DNA of 64,000 nt. Source: Gibbula magus. Lineage: Eukaryota; Mollusca; Gastropoda; Trochida; Trochidae. A program made the translations under genes and the position numbers. Location of the stretch: contig OW388292.1 of the NCBI GenBank assembly GCA_936450465.1, forward strand, positions 12,667,756 to 12,731,755. Direction: 5' to 3'. Position 1 is the first letter of the stretch; each line of letters starts with the position of its first letter. Positions 33,501 to 47,700 of the stretch are shown piece after piece. The notes under the pieces are model-generated. The model did not search any database. It had not been told where the DNA came from and worked only from the letters and a program-made list of their open reading frames with translations.

Positions 33501-35743
33501 GTATCGTGTAGGGCTTGACTGTTTACCTCACATACGTTGTGGAGTATCGCGTAGGGCTTGACTGTTTACCTCACATACGTTGTGGAGTATCGTCTGGGGC
33601 TTGACTGTTTACCTAACATACTCTGTGGAGTATCGTGTAGGGCTTGACTGTTTACCTCACATACTTTGTGGAGTATCGTCTGGGGCTTGACTGTTTACCT
33701 AACATACTCTGTGGAGTATCGTGTAGGGCTTGACTGTTTACCTCACATACGTTGTGGAGTATCGTCTGGGGCTTGACTGTTTACCTAACATACTCTGTGG
33801 AGTATCGTGTAGGGCTTGACTGTTTACCTCACATACGTTGTGGAGTATCGTGTACGGTTTGACTGTTTACCTCACATACTTTGTTGAGTATCGTTTAGGG
33901 CTTGACTGTTTACCTCACATACTTTGTGGAGTATAGTGTAGGGCTTGACTGTTTACCCCTCATACTTTGTGGAGTATCGCGTAGGGCTTGACTGTTTACC
34001 TCACATACTTTGTGGAGTATCATGCAGGGCTTGACTTTTTACCTCACATACTTTGTGGAGTATCATGCAGGGCTTGACTGTTTACCTCACATACTCTGTG
34101 GAGTATCGTGTAGGACTTGACTGTTTACCTCAAATACTTTGTGGAGTATGGTGTAGGGCTTGACTGTTTACCTCACATACTTTGTGGAGTATCGTGTAGG
34201 GCTTGACTGTTTACCTCACATACTTTGTGGAGTATCGTGTAGGGCTTGACTGTTTACCTCAAATACTTTGTGGAGTATCGTGTAGGATTGACTGTTTACC
34301 TCAAATACTTTGTGGAGTATCGTGTAGGAATGATAGTTTACCTCACATACTTTGTGGAGTATCGTGTAGGGCTTGACTGTTTACCTCACATACTTTGTGG
34401 AGTATCGTCTGGGGCTTGACTGTTTACCTCACATACTTTGTGGAGTATCGTGCAGGGCTTGACTGTTTACCCCTCATACTTTGTGGAGTATCGTGTAGGG
34501 CTTGACTGTTTACCTCACATACGTTGAGTAGTATCGTGAAGGATTGATTGTTTACCTCACATACTTTGTGGAGTATCGTGTAGGGCTTGACTGTTTACCT
34601 CACATACGTTGTGGAGTATCGTGTAGGGCTTGACTGTTTACCCCAAATACTTTGTGGAGTATCGTCTGGGGCTTGACTGTTTACCTCACATACGTTGTGG
34701 AGAATCGTGTAGGGCTTGACTGTTTAACCCAATTACTTTGTGGAGTATCGTCTGGGGCTTGACTGTTTACCTCACATACGTTGAGTAGTATCGTGTAGGA
34801 TTGATTGTTTACCTCACATACTTTGTGGAGTATCGTGTAGGGCTTGACTGTTTACCTCACATACTTTGTTGAGTATCGTCTAGGGCTTGACTGTTTACCT
34901 CACATACTTTGTTGAGTATAGTGTAGGGCTTGACTGTTTACCTCACATACTTTGTGGAGTATCGTGTAGGGCTTGACTGTTTACCCCTCATACTTTGTGG
35001 AGTATCGTGTAGGGCTTGACCGTTTACCTCACATATGTTGTGGAGTATCGTGTTCGGCTTAACTATTTACCCCACATACTTTGTGGAGTATCGCGTAGGG
35101 CTTGACTGTTTACCTCACACACGTTGAGTAGTATCGTGTAGGATTGATTGTTTACCTCACATACTTTGTGGAGTATCGTGTAGGGCTTGACTGTTTACCT
35201 CACATACGTTGTGGAGTATCGTGTAGGGCTTGACTGTTTACCCCAAATACTTTGTGGAGTATCGTCTGGGGCTTGACTGTTTACCTCACATACGTTGTGG
35301 AGAATCGTGTAGGGCTTGACTGTTTAACCCAATTACTTTGTGGAGTATCGTCTGGGGCTTGACTGTTTACCTCACATACGTTGAGTAGTATCGTGTAGGA
35401 TTGATTGTTTACCTCACATACTTTGTGGAGTATCGTGTAGGGCTTGACTGTTTACCTCACATACTTTGTTGAGTATCGTCTAGGGCTTGACTGTTTACCT
35501 CACATACTTTGTTGAGTATAGTGTAGGGCTTGACTGTTTACCTCACATACTTTGTGGAGTATCGTGTAGGGCTTGACTGTTTACCCCTCATACTTTGTGG
35601 AGTATCGTGTAGGGCTTGACCGTTTACCTCACATATGTTGTGGAGTATCGTGTTCGGCTTAACTATTTACCCCACATACTTTGTGGAGTATCGCGTAGGG
35701 CTTGACTGTTTACCTCACACACGTTGAGTAGTATCGTGTAGGA
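24598..35743 (+). repeat. Satellite superblock 1 (about 11.1 kb)
   Basis: The superblock is marked near its start by the rare TTTACCTGACATAC monomer followed by GCGTAGGTCTTGTC, and near its end by the run with CACATATGTTG, GTTCGGCTTAACTATTT and CGTTGAGTAG variants. The start marker recurs 11,145 bp later. The end portion is duplicated (see 34540-35779). Confidence 0.75.
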
Positions 35744-35779
35744 TTGATTGTTTACCTCACATACTTTGTGGAGTATCGT
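34540..35779 (+). repeat. Perfect 600-bp tandem duplication inside the satellite
   Basis: Bases 34540-35179 and 35140-35779 are identical when read at an offset of 600 (640 matching bases). The 600 bp are 14 monomers including length variants. The first mismatches are at 34539 on the left and at 35180 versus 35780 on the right. Confidence 0.9.
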
Positions 35780-38700
35780 TTAGGGCTTGACTGTTTACCT
35801 GACATACTTTGTGGAGTATCGCGTAGGTCTTGTCTGTTTACCTCACATACTTTGTGGAGTATCGTGTACGGCTTGACTGTTTACCTCACATACATTGTGG
35901 AGTATAGTGTAGGCCTTGTCTGTTTACCTCACATACTTTGTGGAGTATCGTGTAGGGCTTGACTGTTTACCTCACACATTGTGGAGTATCGTTTTGGGCT
36001 TGACTGTTTACCTCACATACTTTTTTGGAATATCGTGTAGGACTTGACTGTTTACCTCACATACTTTGTGTAGTATCGTGTAGGGCTTGACTGTTTACCT
36101 CACACATTGTGGAGTATCGTTTTGGGCTTGTCTGTTTACCTCAAATACTTTGTGAAGTATCCTGTAGGGCTTGTCTGTTTACCTCACATACTTTTTTGGA
36201 ATATCGTGTAGGACTTGACTGTTTACCTCACATACTTTGGGTAGTATCGTGTACGGCTTTACTGTTTACCTCACATACTTTGTGGAGTATCGTGTAGGGC
36301 TTGACTGTTTACCTCACATACTTTGTGGAGTATCGCGTAGGTCTTGTCTGTTTACCTCACATACTTTGTGGAGTATCCTGTAGGTCTTGTCTGTTTACCT
36401 CACATACTTTGTGGAGTATCGTGTAGGGCTTGACTGTTTACCTCACATACTCTGTGGAGTATCGTGTAGGATTGATTGTTTACCTCACATACTTGGTGGA
36501 GTATCGCGTAGGGCTTGACTGTTTACCTCACACATTGTGGAGTATCGTGTAGGGCTTGACTGTTTACCTCACATACTTTGTTGAGTATCGTGTAGGGCTT
36601 GACTGTTTACCTCACATACATTGTGGAGTATAGTGTAGGCCTTGTCTGTTTACCTCACATACTTTGTGGAGTATCGTGTACGGCTTTACTGTTTACCTCA
36701 CATACTTTGTGGAGTATAGTGTAGGCCTTGTCTGTTTACCTCACATATTTTGTGGAGTATCGCGTAGGGCTTGACTGTTTACCTCACACATTGTGGAGTA
36801 TCGTTTTGGGCTTGTCTGTTTACCTCACATACTTTGTGAAGTATCCTGTAGGGCTTGACTGTTTACCTCACATACGTTGTGGAGTATCGTGTAGGGCTTG
36901 ACTGTTTACCTCACATACATTGTGGAGTATCGCGTAGGTCTTGTCTGTTTACCTCACATACTTTGTGGAGTATCCTGTAGGTCTTGTCTGTTTACCTCAC
37001 ATACTTTGTGGAGTATCGTGTAGGGCTTGACTGTTTACCTCACATACTCTGTGGAGTATCGTGTAGGATTGATTGTTTACCTCACATACTTTGTGGAGTA
37101 TCGCGTAGGGCTTGACTGTTTACCTCACACATTGTGGAATATCGTGTAGGGCTTGACTGTTTACCTCACATACTTTGTTGAGTATCGTGTAGGGCTTGAC
37201 TGTTTACCTCACATACATTGTGGAGTATAGTGTAGGCCTTGTCTGTTTACCTCACATACTGTGTGGAGTATCGTGTACGGCTTTACTGTTTACCTCACAT
37301 ACTTTGTGGAGTATAGTGTAGGCCTTGTCTGTTTACCTCACATATTTTGTGGAGTATCGCGTAGGGCTTGACTGTTTACCTCACATACTTTGGGTAGTAT
37401 CGTGTACGGCTTTACTGTTTACCTCACATACTTTGTGGAGTATCGTGTAGGGCTTGACTGTTTACCTCACATACTTTGTGGAGTATCGCGTAGGTCTTGT
37501 CTGTTTACCTCACATACTTTGTGGAGTATCCTGTAGGTCTTGTCTGTTTACCTCACATACTTTGTGGAGTATCGTGTAGGGCTTGACTGTTTACCTCACA
37601 TACTCTGTGGAGTATCGTGTAGGATTGATTGTTTACCTCACATACTTTGTGGAGTATCGCGTAGGGCTTGACTGTTTACCTCACACATTGTGGAATATCG
37701 TGTAGGGCTTGACTGTTTACCTCACATACTTTGTTGAGTATCGTGTAGGGCTTGACTGTTTACCTCACATACTTTGTGGAGTATCGTGTAGGCTTGACTG
37801 TTTACCTCACATACTTTGTGGAGTATCGTGTAGGGCTTGACTGTTTACCTCACATACTTTGTGGAGTATCGCGTAGGGCTTGACTGTTTACCTCACATAC
37901 GTTGTGGAGTATCGTCTGGGGCTTGACTGTTTACCTCACATACGTTGTGGAGTATCGTGTAGGGCTTGACTGTTTACCTCACATACTTTGTGGAGTATCG
38001 TATGGGGCTTGACTGTTTACCCCAAATATTTTGTGGAGTATCATGCAGGGCTTGACTGTTTACCTCACATACTTTGTGGAGTATCGTGTAGGGCTTGACT
38101 GTTTACCTCACATACTTTGTGGAGTATCGTCTGGGGCTTGACTGTTTACCTCACATACGTTGTGGAGTATCGCGTAGGGCTTGACTGTTTACCTCACATA
38201 CTTTGTTGAGTATCGTCTGGGGCTTGACTGTTTACCTCACATACTTTGTGGAGTATCGCGTAGGGCTTGACTGTTTACCTCACACATTGTGGAGTATCGT
38301 GTAGGGCTTGACTGTTTACCTCACATACTTTGTTGAGTATCGTGTAGGGCTTGACTGTTTACCTCACATACTTTGTGGAGTATCGTGTAGGGCTTGACTG
38401 TTTACCTCACATACTTTGTGGAGTATCGTGTAGGGCTTGACTGTTTACCTCACATACTTTGTGGAGTATCGCGTAGGGCTTGACTGTTTACCTCACATAC
38501 GTTGTGGAGTATCGTCTGGGGCTTGACTGTTTACCTCACATACGTTGTGGAGTATCGTGTATGGCTTGACTGTTTACCTCACATACTTTGTGAAGTATCC
38601 TGTAGGGCTTGTCTGTTTACCTCACATACTTTTTTGGAATATCGTGTAGGACTTGACTGTTTACCTCACATACTTTGGGTAGTATCGTGTACGGCTTTAC

Positions 38701-41700
38701 TGTTTACCTCACATACTTTGTGGAGTATCGTGTAGGGCTTGACTGTTTACCTCACATACTTTGTGGAGTATCGCGTAGGTCTTGTCTGTTTACCTCACAT
38801 ACTTTGTGGAGTATCCTGTAGGTCTTGTCTGTTTACCTCACATACTTTGTGGAGTATCGTGTAGGGCTTGACTGTTTACCTCACATACTCTGTGGAGTAT
38901 CGTGTAGGATTGATTGTTTACCTCACATACTTTGTGGAGTATCGCGTAGGGCTTGACTGTTTACCTCACACATTGTGGAGTATCGTGTAGGGCTTGACTG
39001 TTTACCTCACATACTTTGTTGAGTATCGTGTAGGGCTTGACTGTTTACCTCACATACTTTGTGGAGTATCGTGTAGGGCTTGACTGTTTACCTCACATAC
39101 TTTGTGGAGTATCGCGTAGGGCTTGACTGTTTACCTCACATACGCTGTGGAGTATCGTCTGGGGCTTGACTGTTTACCTCACATACGTTGTGGAGTATCG
39201 TGTAGGGCTTGACTGTTTACCTCACATACTTTGTGGAGTATCGTATGGGGCTTGACTGTTTACCTCAAATATTTTGTGGAGTATCATGCAGGGCTTGACT
39301 GTTTACCTCACATACTTTGTGGAGTATCGTGTAGGGCTTGACTGTTTACCTCACATACTTTGTGGAGTATCGTCTGGGGCTTTACTGTTTACCTCACATA
39401 CGTTGTGGAGTATCGCGTAGGGCTTGACTGTTTACCTCACATACTTTGTTGAGTATCGTCTGGGGCTTGACTGTTTACCTCACATACGTTGTGGAGTATC
39501 GCGTAGGGCTTGACTGTTTACCTCACATACTTTGTTGAGTATCGTCTGGGGCTTGACTGTTTACCTCACATACGTTGTGGAGTATCGTGTAGGGCTTGAC
39601 TGTTTACCTCACATACTTTGTGGAGTATCGTGTAGGGCTTGACTGTTTACCTCACATACTTTGTGGAGTATCGTCTGGGGCTTGACTGTTTACCTCACAT
39701 ACTTTGTGGAGTATCGTCTGGGGCTTGACTGTTTACCTCACATACTTTGTGGAGTATCGAGTAGGGATTGAGTGTTTACCTCACATACGTTGTGGAGTAT
39801 CGCGTAGGGCTTGACTGTTTACCTCACATAGGTTGTGGAGTATCGTCTGGGGCTTGACTGTTTACCTCACATACTTTGTGGAGTATCGCGTAGGGCTTGA
39901 CTGTTTACCTCACATACTTTGTTGAGTATCGTCTGGGGCTTGACTGTTTACCTCACATACGTTGTGGAGTATCGTGTAGGGCTTGACTGTTTACCTCACA
40001 TACTTTGTGGAGTATCGTGTAGGGCTTGACTGTTTACCTCACATACTTTGTGGAGTATCGCGTAGGGCTTGACTGTTTACCTCACATACGTTGTGGAGTA
40101 TCGTCTGGGGCTTGACTGTTTACCTCACATACGTTGTGGAGTATCGTGTAGGGCTTGACTGTTTACCTCACATACTTTGTGGAGTATCGTCTGGGGCTTG
40201 ACTGTTTACCTCACATACGTTGTGGAGTATCGTGTACGGTTTGACTGTTTACCTCACATACGTTGTGGAGTATCGTGTAGGGCTTGACTGTTTACCCCAC
40301 ATACTTTGTGTAGTATCGTGTACGGCTTGACTGTTGACCCCACATACTTTGTGGAGTATCGTGTAGGGCTTGACTGTTTACCCCACATACGTTGTGGAGT
40401 ATCGTGTAGGGCTTGACTGTTTACCTCACATACTTTGTGGAGTATCGTCTGGGGCTTGACTGTTTACCTCACATACGTTGTGGAGTATCGTGTACGGTTT
40501 GACTGTTTACCTCACATACGTTGTGGAGTATCGTGTAGGGCTTGACTGTTTACCCCACATACTTTGTGTAGTATCGTGTACGGCTTGACTGTTTACCCCA
40601 CATACTTTGTGGAGTATCGTGTAGGGCTTGACTGTTTACCTCACATACTTTGTGGAGTATCGTCTGGGGCTTGACTGTTTACCTCACATACTTTGCGGAG
40701 TATCGAGTAGGGATTGACTGTTTACCTCACATACTCTGTGGAGTATCGTGTAGGATTGATTGTTTACCTCACATACTTTGTGGAGTATCGCGTAGGGCTT
40801 GACTGTTTACCTCACACATTGTGGAATATCGTGTAGGGCTTGACTGTTTACCTCACATACTTTGTTGAGTATCGTGTAGGGCTTGACTGTTTACCTCACA
40901 TACTTTGTGGAGTATCGTGTAGGGCTTGACTGTTTACCTCACATACTTTGTGGAGTATCGTGTAGGGCTTGACTGTTTACCTCACATACTTTGTGGAGTA
41001 TCGCGTAGGGCTTGACTGTTTACCTCACATACGTTGTGGAGTATCGTCTGGGGCTTGACTGTTTACCTCACATACGTTGTGGAGTATCGTGTAGGGCTTG
41101 ACTGTTTACCTCACATACTTTGTGGAGTATCGCGTAGGGCTTGACTGTTTACCTCACATACTTTGTTGAGTATCGTCTGGGGCTTGACTGTTTACCTCAC
41201 ATACGTTGTGGAGTATCGTGTAGGGCTTGACTGTTTACCTCACATACTTTGTGGAGTATCGTGTAGGGCTTGACTGTTTACCTCACATACTTTGTGGAGT
41301 ATCGTCTGGGGCTTGACTGTTTACCTCACATACTTTGTGGAGTATCGTCTGGGGCTTGACTGTTTACCTCACATACTTTGTGGAGTATCGAGTAGGGATT
41401 GAGTGTTTACCTCACATACGTTGTGGAGTATCGCGTAGGGCTTGACTGTTTACCTCACATAGGTTGTGGAGTATCGTCTGGGGCTTGACTGTTTACCTCA
41501 CATACTTTGTGGAGTATCGCGTAGGGCTTGACTGTTTACCTCACAGACTTTGTTGAGTATCGTCTGGGGCTTGACTGTTTACCTCACATACGTTGTGGAG
41601 TATCGTGTAGGGCTTGACTGTTTACCTCACATACTTTGTGGAGTATCGTGTAGGGCTTGACTGTTTACCTCACATACTTTGTGGAGTATCGCGTAGGGCT

Positions 41701-44700
41701 TGACTGTTTACCTCACATACGTTGTGGAGTATCGTCTGGGGCTTGACTGTTTACCTCACATACGTTGTGGAGTATCGTGTAGGGCTTGACTGTTTACCTC
41801 ACATACTTTGTGGAGTATCGTCTGGGGCTTGACTGTTTACCTCACATACGTTGTGGAGTATCGTGTACGGTTTGACTGTTTACCTCACATACGTTGTGGA
41901 GTATCGTGTAGGGCTTGACTGTTTACCCCACATACTTTGTGTAGTATCGTGTACGGCTTGACTGTTGACCCCACATACTTTGTGGAGTATCGTGTAGGGC
42001 TTGACTGTTTACCCCACATACGTTGTGGAGTATCGTGTAGGGCTTGACTGTTTACCTCACATACTTTGTGGAGTATCGTCTGGGGCTTGACTGTTTACCT
42101 CACATACGTTGTGGAGTATCGTGTACGGTTTGACTGTTTACCTCACATACGTTGTGGAGTATCGTGTAGGGCTTGACTGTTTACCCCACATACTTTGTGT
42201 AGTATCGTGTACGGCTTGACTGTTTACCCCACATACTTTGTGGAGTATCGTGTAGGGCTTGACTGTTTACCTCACATACTTTGTGGAGTATCGTCTGGGG
42301 CTTGACTGTTTACCTCACATACTTTGCGGAGTATCGAGTAGGGATTGACTGTTTACCTCACATACTCTGTGGAGTATCGTGTAGGATTGATTGTTTACCT
42401 CACATACTTTGTGGAGTATCGCGTAGGGCTTGACTGTTTACCTCACACATTGTGGAATATCGTGTAGGGCTTGACTGTTTACCTCACATACTTTGTTGAG
42501 TATCGTGTAGGGCTTGACTGTTTACCTCACATACTTTGTGGAGTATCGTGTAGGGCTTGACTGTTTACCTCACATACTTTGTGGAGTATCGTGTAGGGCT
42601 TGACTGTTTACCTCACATACTTTGTGGAGTATCGCGTAGGGCTTGACTGTTTACCTCACATACGTTGTGGAGTATCGTCTGGGGCTTGACTGTTTACCTC
42701 ACATACGTTGTGGAGTATCGTGTAGGGCTTGACTGTTTACCTCACATACTTTGTGGAGTATCGTATGGGGCTTGACTGTTTACCTCAAATATTTTGTGGA
42801 GTATCATGCAGGGCTTGACTGTTTACCTCACATACTTTGTGGAGTATCGTGTAGGGCTTGACTGTTTACCTCACATACTTTGTGGAGTATCGTCTGGGGC
42901 TTGACTGTTTACCTCACATACGTTGTGGAGTATCGCGTAGGGCTTGACTGTTTACCTCACATACTTTGTTGAGTATCGTCTGGGGCTTGACTGTTTACCT
43001 CACATACTTTGTGGAGTATCGCGTAGGGCTTGACAGTTTACCTCACACATTGTGGAGTATCGTGTAGGGCTTGACTGTTTACCTCACATACTTTGTTGAA
43101 TATCGTGTAGGGCTTGACTGTTTACCTCACATACTTTGTGGAGTATCGTGTAGGGCTTGACTGTTTACCTCACATACTTTGTGGAGTATCGTGTAGGGCT
43201 TGACTGTTTACCTCACATACTTTGTGGAGTATCGTGTAGGGCTTGACTGTTTACCTCACATACGTTGTGGAGTATCGTCTGGGGCTTGACTGTTTACCTC
43301 ACATACGTTGTGGAGTATCGTGTATGGCTTGACTGTTTACCTCACATACTTTGTGAAGTATCCTGTAGGGCTTGTCTGTTTACCTCACATACTTTTTTGG
43401 AATATCGTGTAGGACTTGACTGTTTACCTCACATACTTTGGGTAGTATCGTGTACGGCTTTACTGTTTACCTCACATACTTTGTGGAGTATCGTGTAGGG
43501 CTTGACTGTTTACCTCACATACTTTGTGGAGTATCGCGTAGGTCTTGTCTGTTTACCTCACATACTTTGTGGAGTATCCTGTAGGTCTTGTCTGTTTACC
43601 TCACATACTTTGTGGAGTATCGTGTAGGGCTTGACTGTTTACCTCACATACTCTGTGGAGTATCGTGTAGGATTGATTGTTTACCTCACATACTTTGTGG
43701 AGTATCGCGTAGGGCTTGACTGTTTACCTCACACATTGTGGAGTATCGTGTAGGGCTTGACTGTTTACCTCACATACTTTGTTGAGTATCGTGTAGGGCT
43801 TGACTGTTTACCTCACATACTTTGTGGAGTATCGTGTAGGGCTTGACTGTTTACCTCACATACTTTGTGGAGTATCGCGTAGGGCTTGACTGTTTACCTC
43901 ACATACGCTGTGGAGTATCGTCTGGGGCTTGACTGTTTACCTCACATACGTTGTGGAGTATCGTGTAGGGCTTGACTGTTTACCTCACATACTTTGTGGA
44001 GTATCGTCTGGGGCTTGACTGTTTACCTCACATACTTTGTGGAGTATCGAGTAGGGATTGACTGTTTACCTCACATACTCTGTGGAGTATCGTGTAGGAT
44101 TGATTGTTTACCTCACATACTTTGTGGAGTATCGCGTAGGGCTTGACTGTTTACCTCACACATTGTGGAATATCGTGTAGGGCTTGACTGTTTACCTCAC
44201 ATACTTTGTTGAGTATCGTGTAGGGCTTGACTGTTTACCTCACATACTTTGTGGAGTATCGTGTAGGGCTTGACTGTTTACCTCACATACTTTGTGGAGT
44301 ATCGTGTAGGGCTTGACTGTTTACCTCACATACTTTGTGGAGTATCGCGTAGGGCTTGACTGTTTACCTCACATACGTTGTGGAGTATCGTCTGGGGCTT
44401 GACTGTTTACCTCACATACGTTGTGGAGTATCGTGTAGGGCTTGACTGTTTACCTCACATACTTTGTGGAGTATCGTATGGGGCTTGACTGTTTACCTCA
44501 AATATTTTGTGGAGTATCATGCAGGGCTTGACTGTTTACCTCACATACTTTGTGGAGTATCGTGTAGGGCTTGACTGTTTACCTCACATACTTTGTGGAG
44601 TATCGTCTGGGGCTTGACTGTTTACCTCACATACGTTGTGGAGTATCGCGTAGGGCTTGACTGTTTACCTCACATACTTTGTTGAGTATCGTCTGGGGCT

Positions 44701-47700
44701 TGACTGTTTACCTCACATACTTTGTGGAGTATCGCGTAGGGCTTGACAGTTTACCTCACACATTGTGGAGTATCGTGTAGGGCTTGACTGTTTACCTCAC
44801 ATACTTTGTTGAATATCGTGTAGGGCTTGACTGTTTACCTCACATACTTTGTGGAGTATCGTGTAGGGCTTGACTGTTTACCTCACATACTTTGTGGAGT
44901 ATCGTGTAGGGCTTGACTGTTTACCTCACATACTTTGTGGAGTATCGCGTAGGGCTTGACTGTTTACCTCACATACGTTGTGGAGTATCGTCTGGGGCTT
45001 GACTGTTTACCTCACATACGTTGTGGAGTATCGTGTATGGCTTGACTGTTTACCTCACATACTTTGTGAAGTATCCTGTAGGGCTTGTCTGTTTACCTCA
45101 CATACTTTTTTGGAATATCGTGTAGGACTTGACTGTTTACCTCACATACTTTGGGTAGTATCGTGTACGGCTTTACTGTTTACCTCACATACTTTGTGGA
45201 GTATCGTGTAGGGCTTGACTGTTTACCTCACATACTTTGTGGAGTATCGCGTAGGTCTTGTCTGTTTACCTCACATACTTTGTGGAGTATCCTGTAGGTC
45301 TTGTCTGTTTACCTCACATACTTTGTGGAGTATCGTGTAGGGCTTGACTGTTTACCTCACATACTTTGTGGAGTATCGTGTAGGATTGATTGTTTACCTC
45401 ACATACTTTGTGGAGTATCGCGTAGGGCTTGACTGTTTACCTCACACATTGTGGAGTATCGTGTAGGGCTTGACTGTTTACCTCACATACTTTGTTGAGT
45501 ATCGTGTAGGGCTTGACTGTTTACCTCACATACTTTGTGGAGTATCGTGTAGGGCTTGACTGTTTACCTCACATACTTTGTGGAGTATCGCGTAGGGCTT
45601 GACTGTTTACCTCACATACGCTGTGGAGTATCGTCTGGGGCTTGACTGTTTACCTCACATACGTTGTGGAGTATCGTGTAGGGCTTGACTGTTTACCTCA
45701 CATACTTTGTGGAGTATCGTATGGGGCTTGACTGTTTACCTCAAATATTTTGTGGAGTATCATGCAGGGCTTGACTGTTTACCTCACATACTTTGTGGAG
45801 TATCGTGTAGGGCTTGACTGTTTACCTCACATACTTTGTGGAGTATCGTCTGGGGCTTGACTGTTTACCTCACATACGTTGTGGAGTATCGCGTAGGGCT
45901 TGACTGTTTACCTCACATACTTTGTTGAGTATCGTCTGGGGCTTGACTGTTTACCTCACATACGTTGTGGAGTATCGCGTAGGGCTTGACTGTTTACCTC
46001 ACATACTTTGTTGAGTATCGTCTGGGGCTTGACTGTTTACCTCACATACGTTGTGGAGTATCGTGTAGGGCTTGACTGTTTACCTCACATACTTTGTGGA
46101 GTATCGTGTAGGGCTTGACTGTTTACCTCACATACTTTGTGGAGTATCGTCTGGGGCTTGACTGTTTACCTCACATACTTTGTGGAGTATCCTCTGGGGC
46201 TTGACTGTTTACCTCACATACTTTGTGGAGTATCGAGTAGGGCTTGACTGTTTACCTCACATACTTTGTGGAGTATCGTATGGGGCTTGACTGTTTACCT
46301 CAAATATTTTGTGGAGTATCATGCAGGGCTTGACTGTTTACCTCACATACTTTGTGGAGTATCGTGTAGGGCTTGACTGTTTACCTCACATACTTTGTGG
46401 AGTATCGTCTGGGGCTTTACTGTTTACCTCACATACGTTGTGGAGTATCGCGTAGGGCTTGACTGTTTACCTCACATACTTTGTTGAGTATCGTCTGGGG
46501 CTTGACTGTTTACCTCACATACGTTGTGGAGTATCGCGTAGGGCTTGACTGTTAACTCACATACTTTGTTGAGTATCGTCTGGGGCTTGACTGTTTACCT
46601 CACATACGTTGTGGAGTATCGTGTAGGGCTTGACTGTTTACCCCACATACTTTGTGTAGTATCGTGTACGGCTTGACTGTTTACCCCACATACTTTGTGG
46701 AGTATCGAGTAGGGATTGACTGTTTACCCCTCATATTTTGTGGAGTATCGTGTAGGGCTTGACTGTTTACCTCACATACGTTGTGGAGTATCGCGTAGGG
46801 CTTGACTGTTTACCTCACATACGTTGTGGAGTATCGTCTGGGGCTTGACTGTTTACCTAACATACTCTGTGGAGTATCGTGTAGGGCTTGACTGTTTACC
46901 TCACATACGTTGTGGAGTATCGTGTACGGTTTGACTGTTTACCTCACATACTTTGTTGAGTATCGTTTAGGGCTTGACTGTTTACCTCACATACGTTGTG
47001 GAGTATCGTGTAGGGCTTGACTGTTTACCCCTCATACTTTGTGGAGTATCGCGTAGGGCTTGACTGTTTACCTCACATACTTTGTGGAGTATCATGCAGG
47101 GCTTGACTTTTTACCTCACATACTTTGTGGAGTATCATGCAGGGCTTGTCTGTTTACCTCACATACTCTGTGGAGTATCGTGTAGGGCTTGACTGTTTAC
47201 CTCAAATACTTTGTTGAGTATGGTGTAGGGCTTGACTGTTTACCTCACATACTTTGTTGAGTATCGTGTAGGGCTTGACTGTTTACCTCACATACTTTGT
47301 GGAGTATCGTGTAGGGCTTGACTGTTTACCTCAAATACTTTGTGGAGTATCGTGTAGGATTGACTGTTTACCTCAAATACTTTGTGGAGTATCGTGTAGG
47401 AATGATAGTTTACCTCACATACTTTGTGGAGTATCGTGTAGGGCTTGACTGTTTACCTCACATACGTTGTGGAGTATCGTGTAGGAATGATAGTTTACCT
47501 CACATACTTTGTGGAGTATCATGCAGGGCTTGTCTGTTTACCTCACATACTCTGTGGAGTATCGTGTAGGGCTTGACTGTTTACCTCAAATACTTTGTGG
47601 AGTATGGTGTAGGGCTTGACTGTTTACCTGACATACTTTGTGGAGTATCGTGTAGGGCTTGACTGTTTACCTCACATACGTTGTGGAGTATCGTCTGGGG

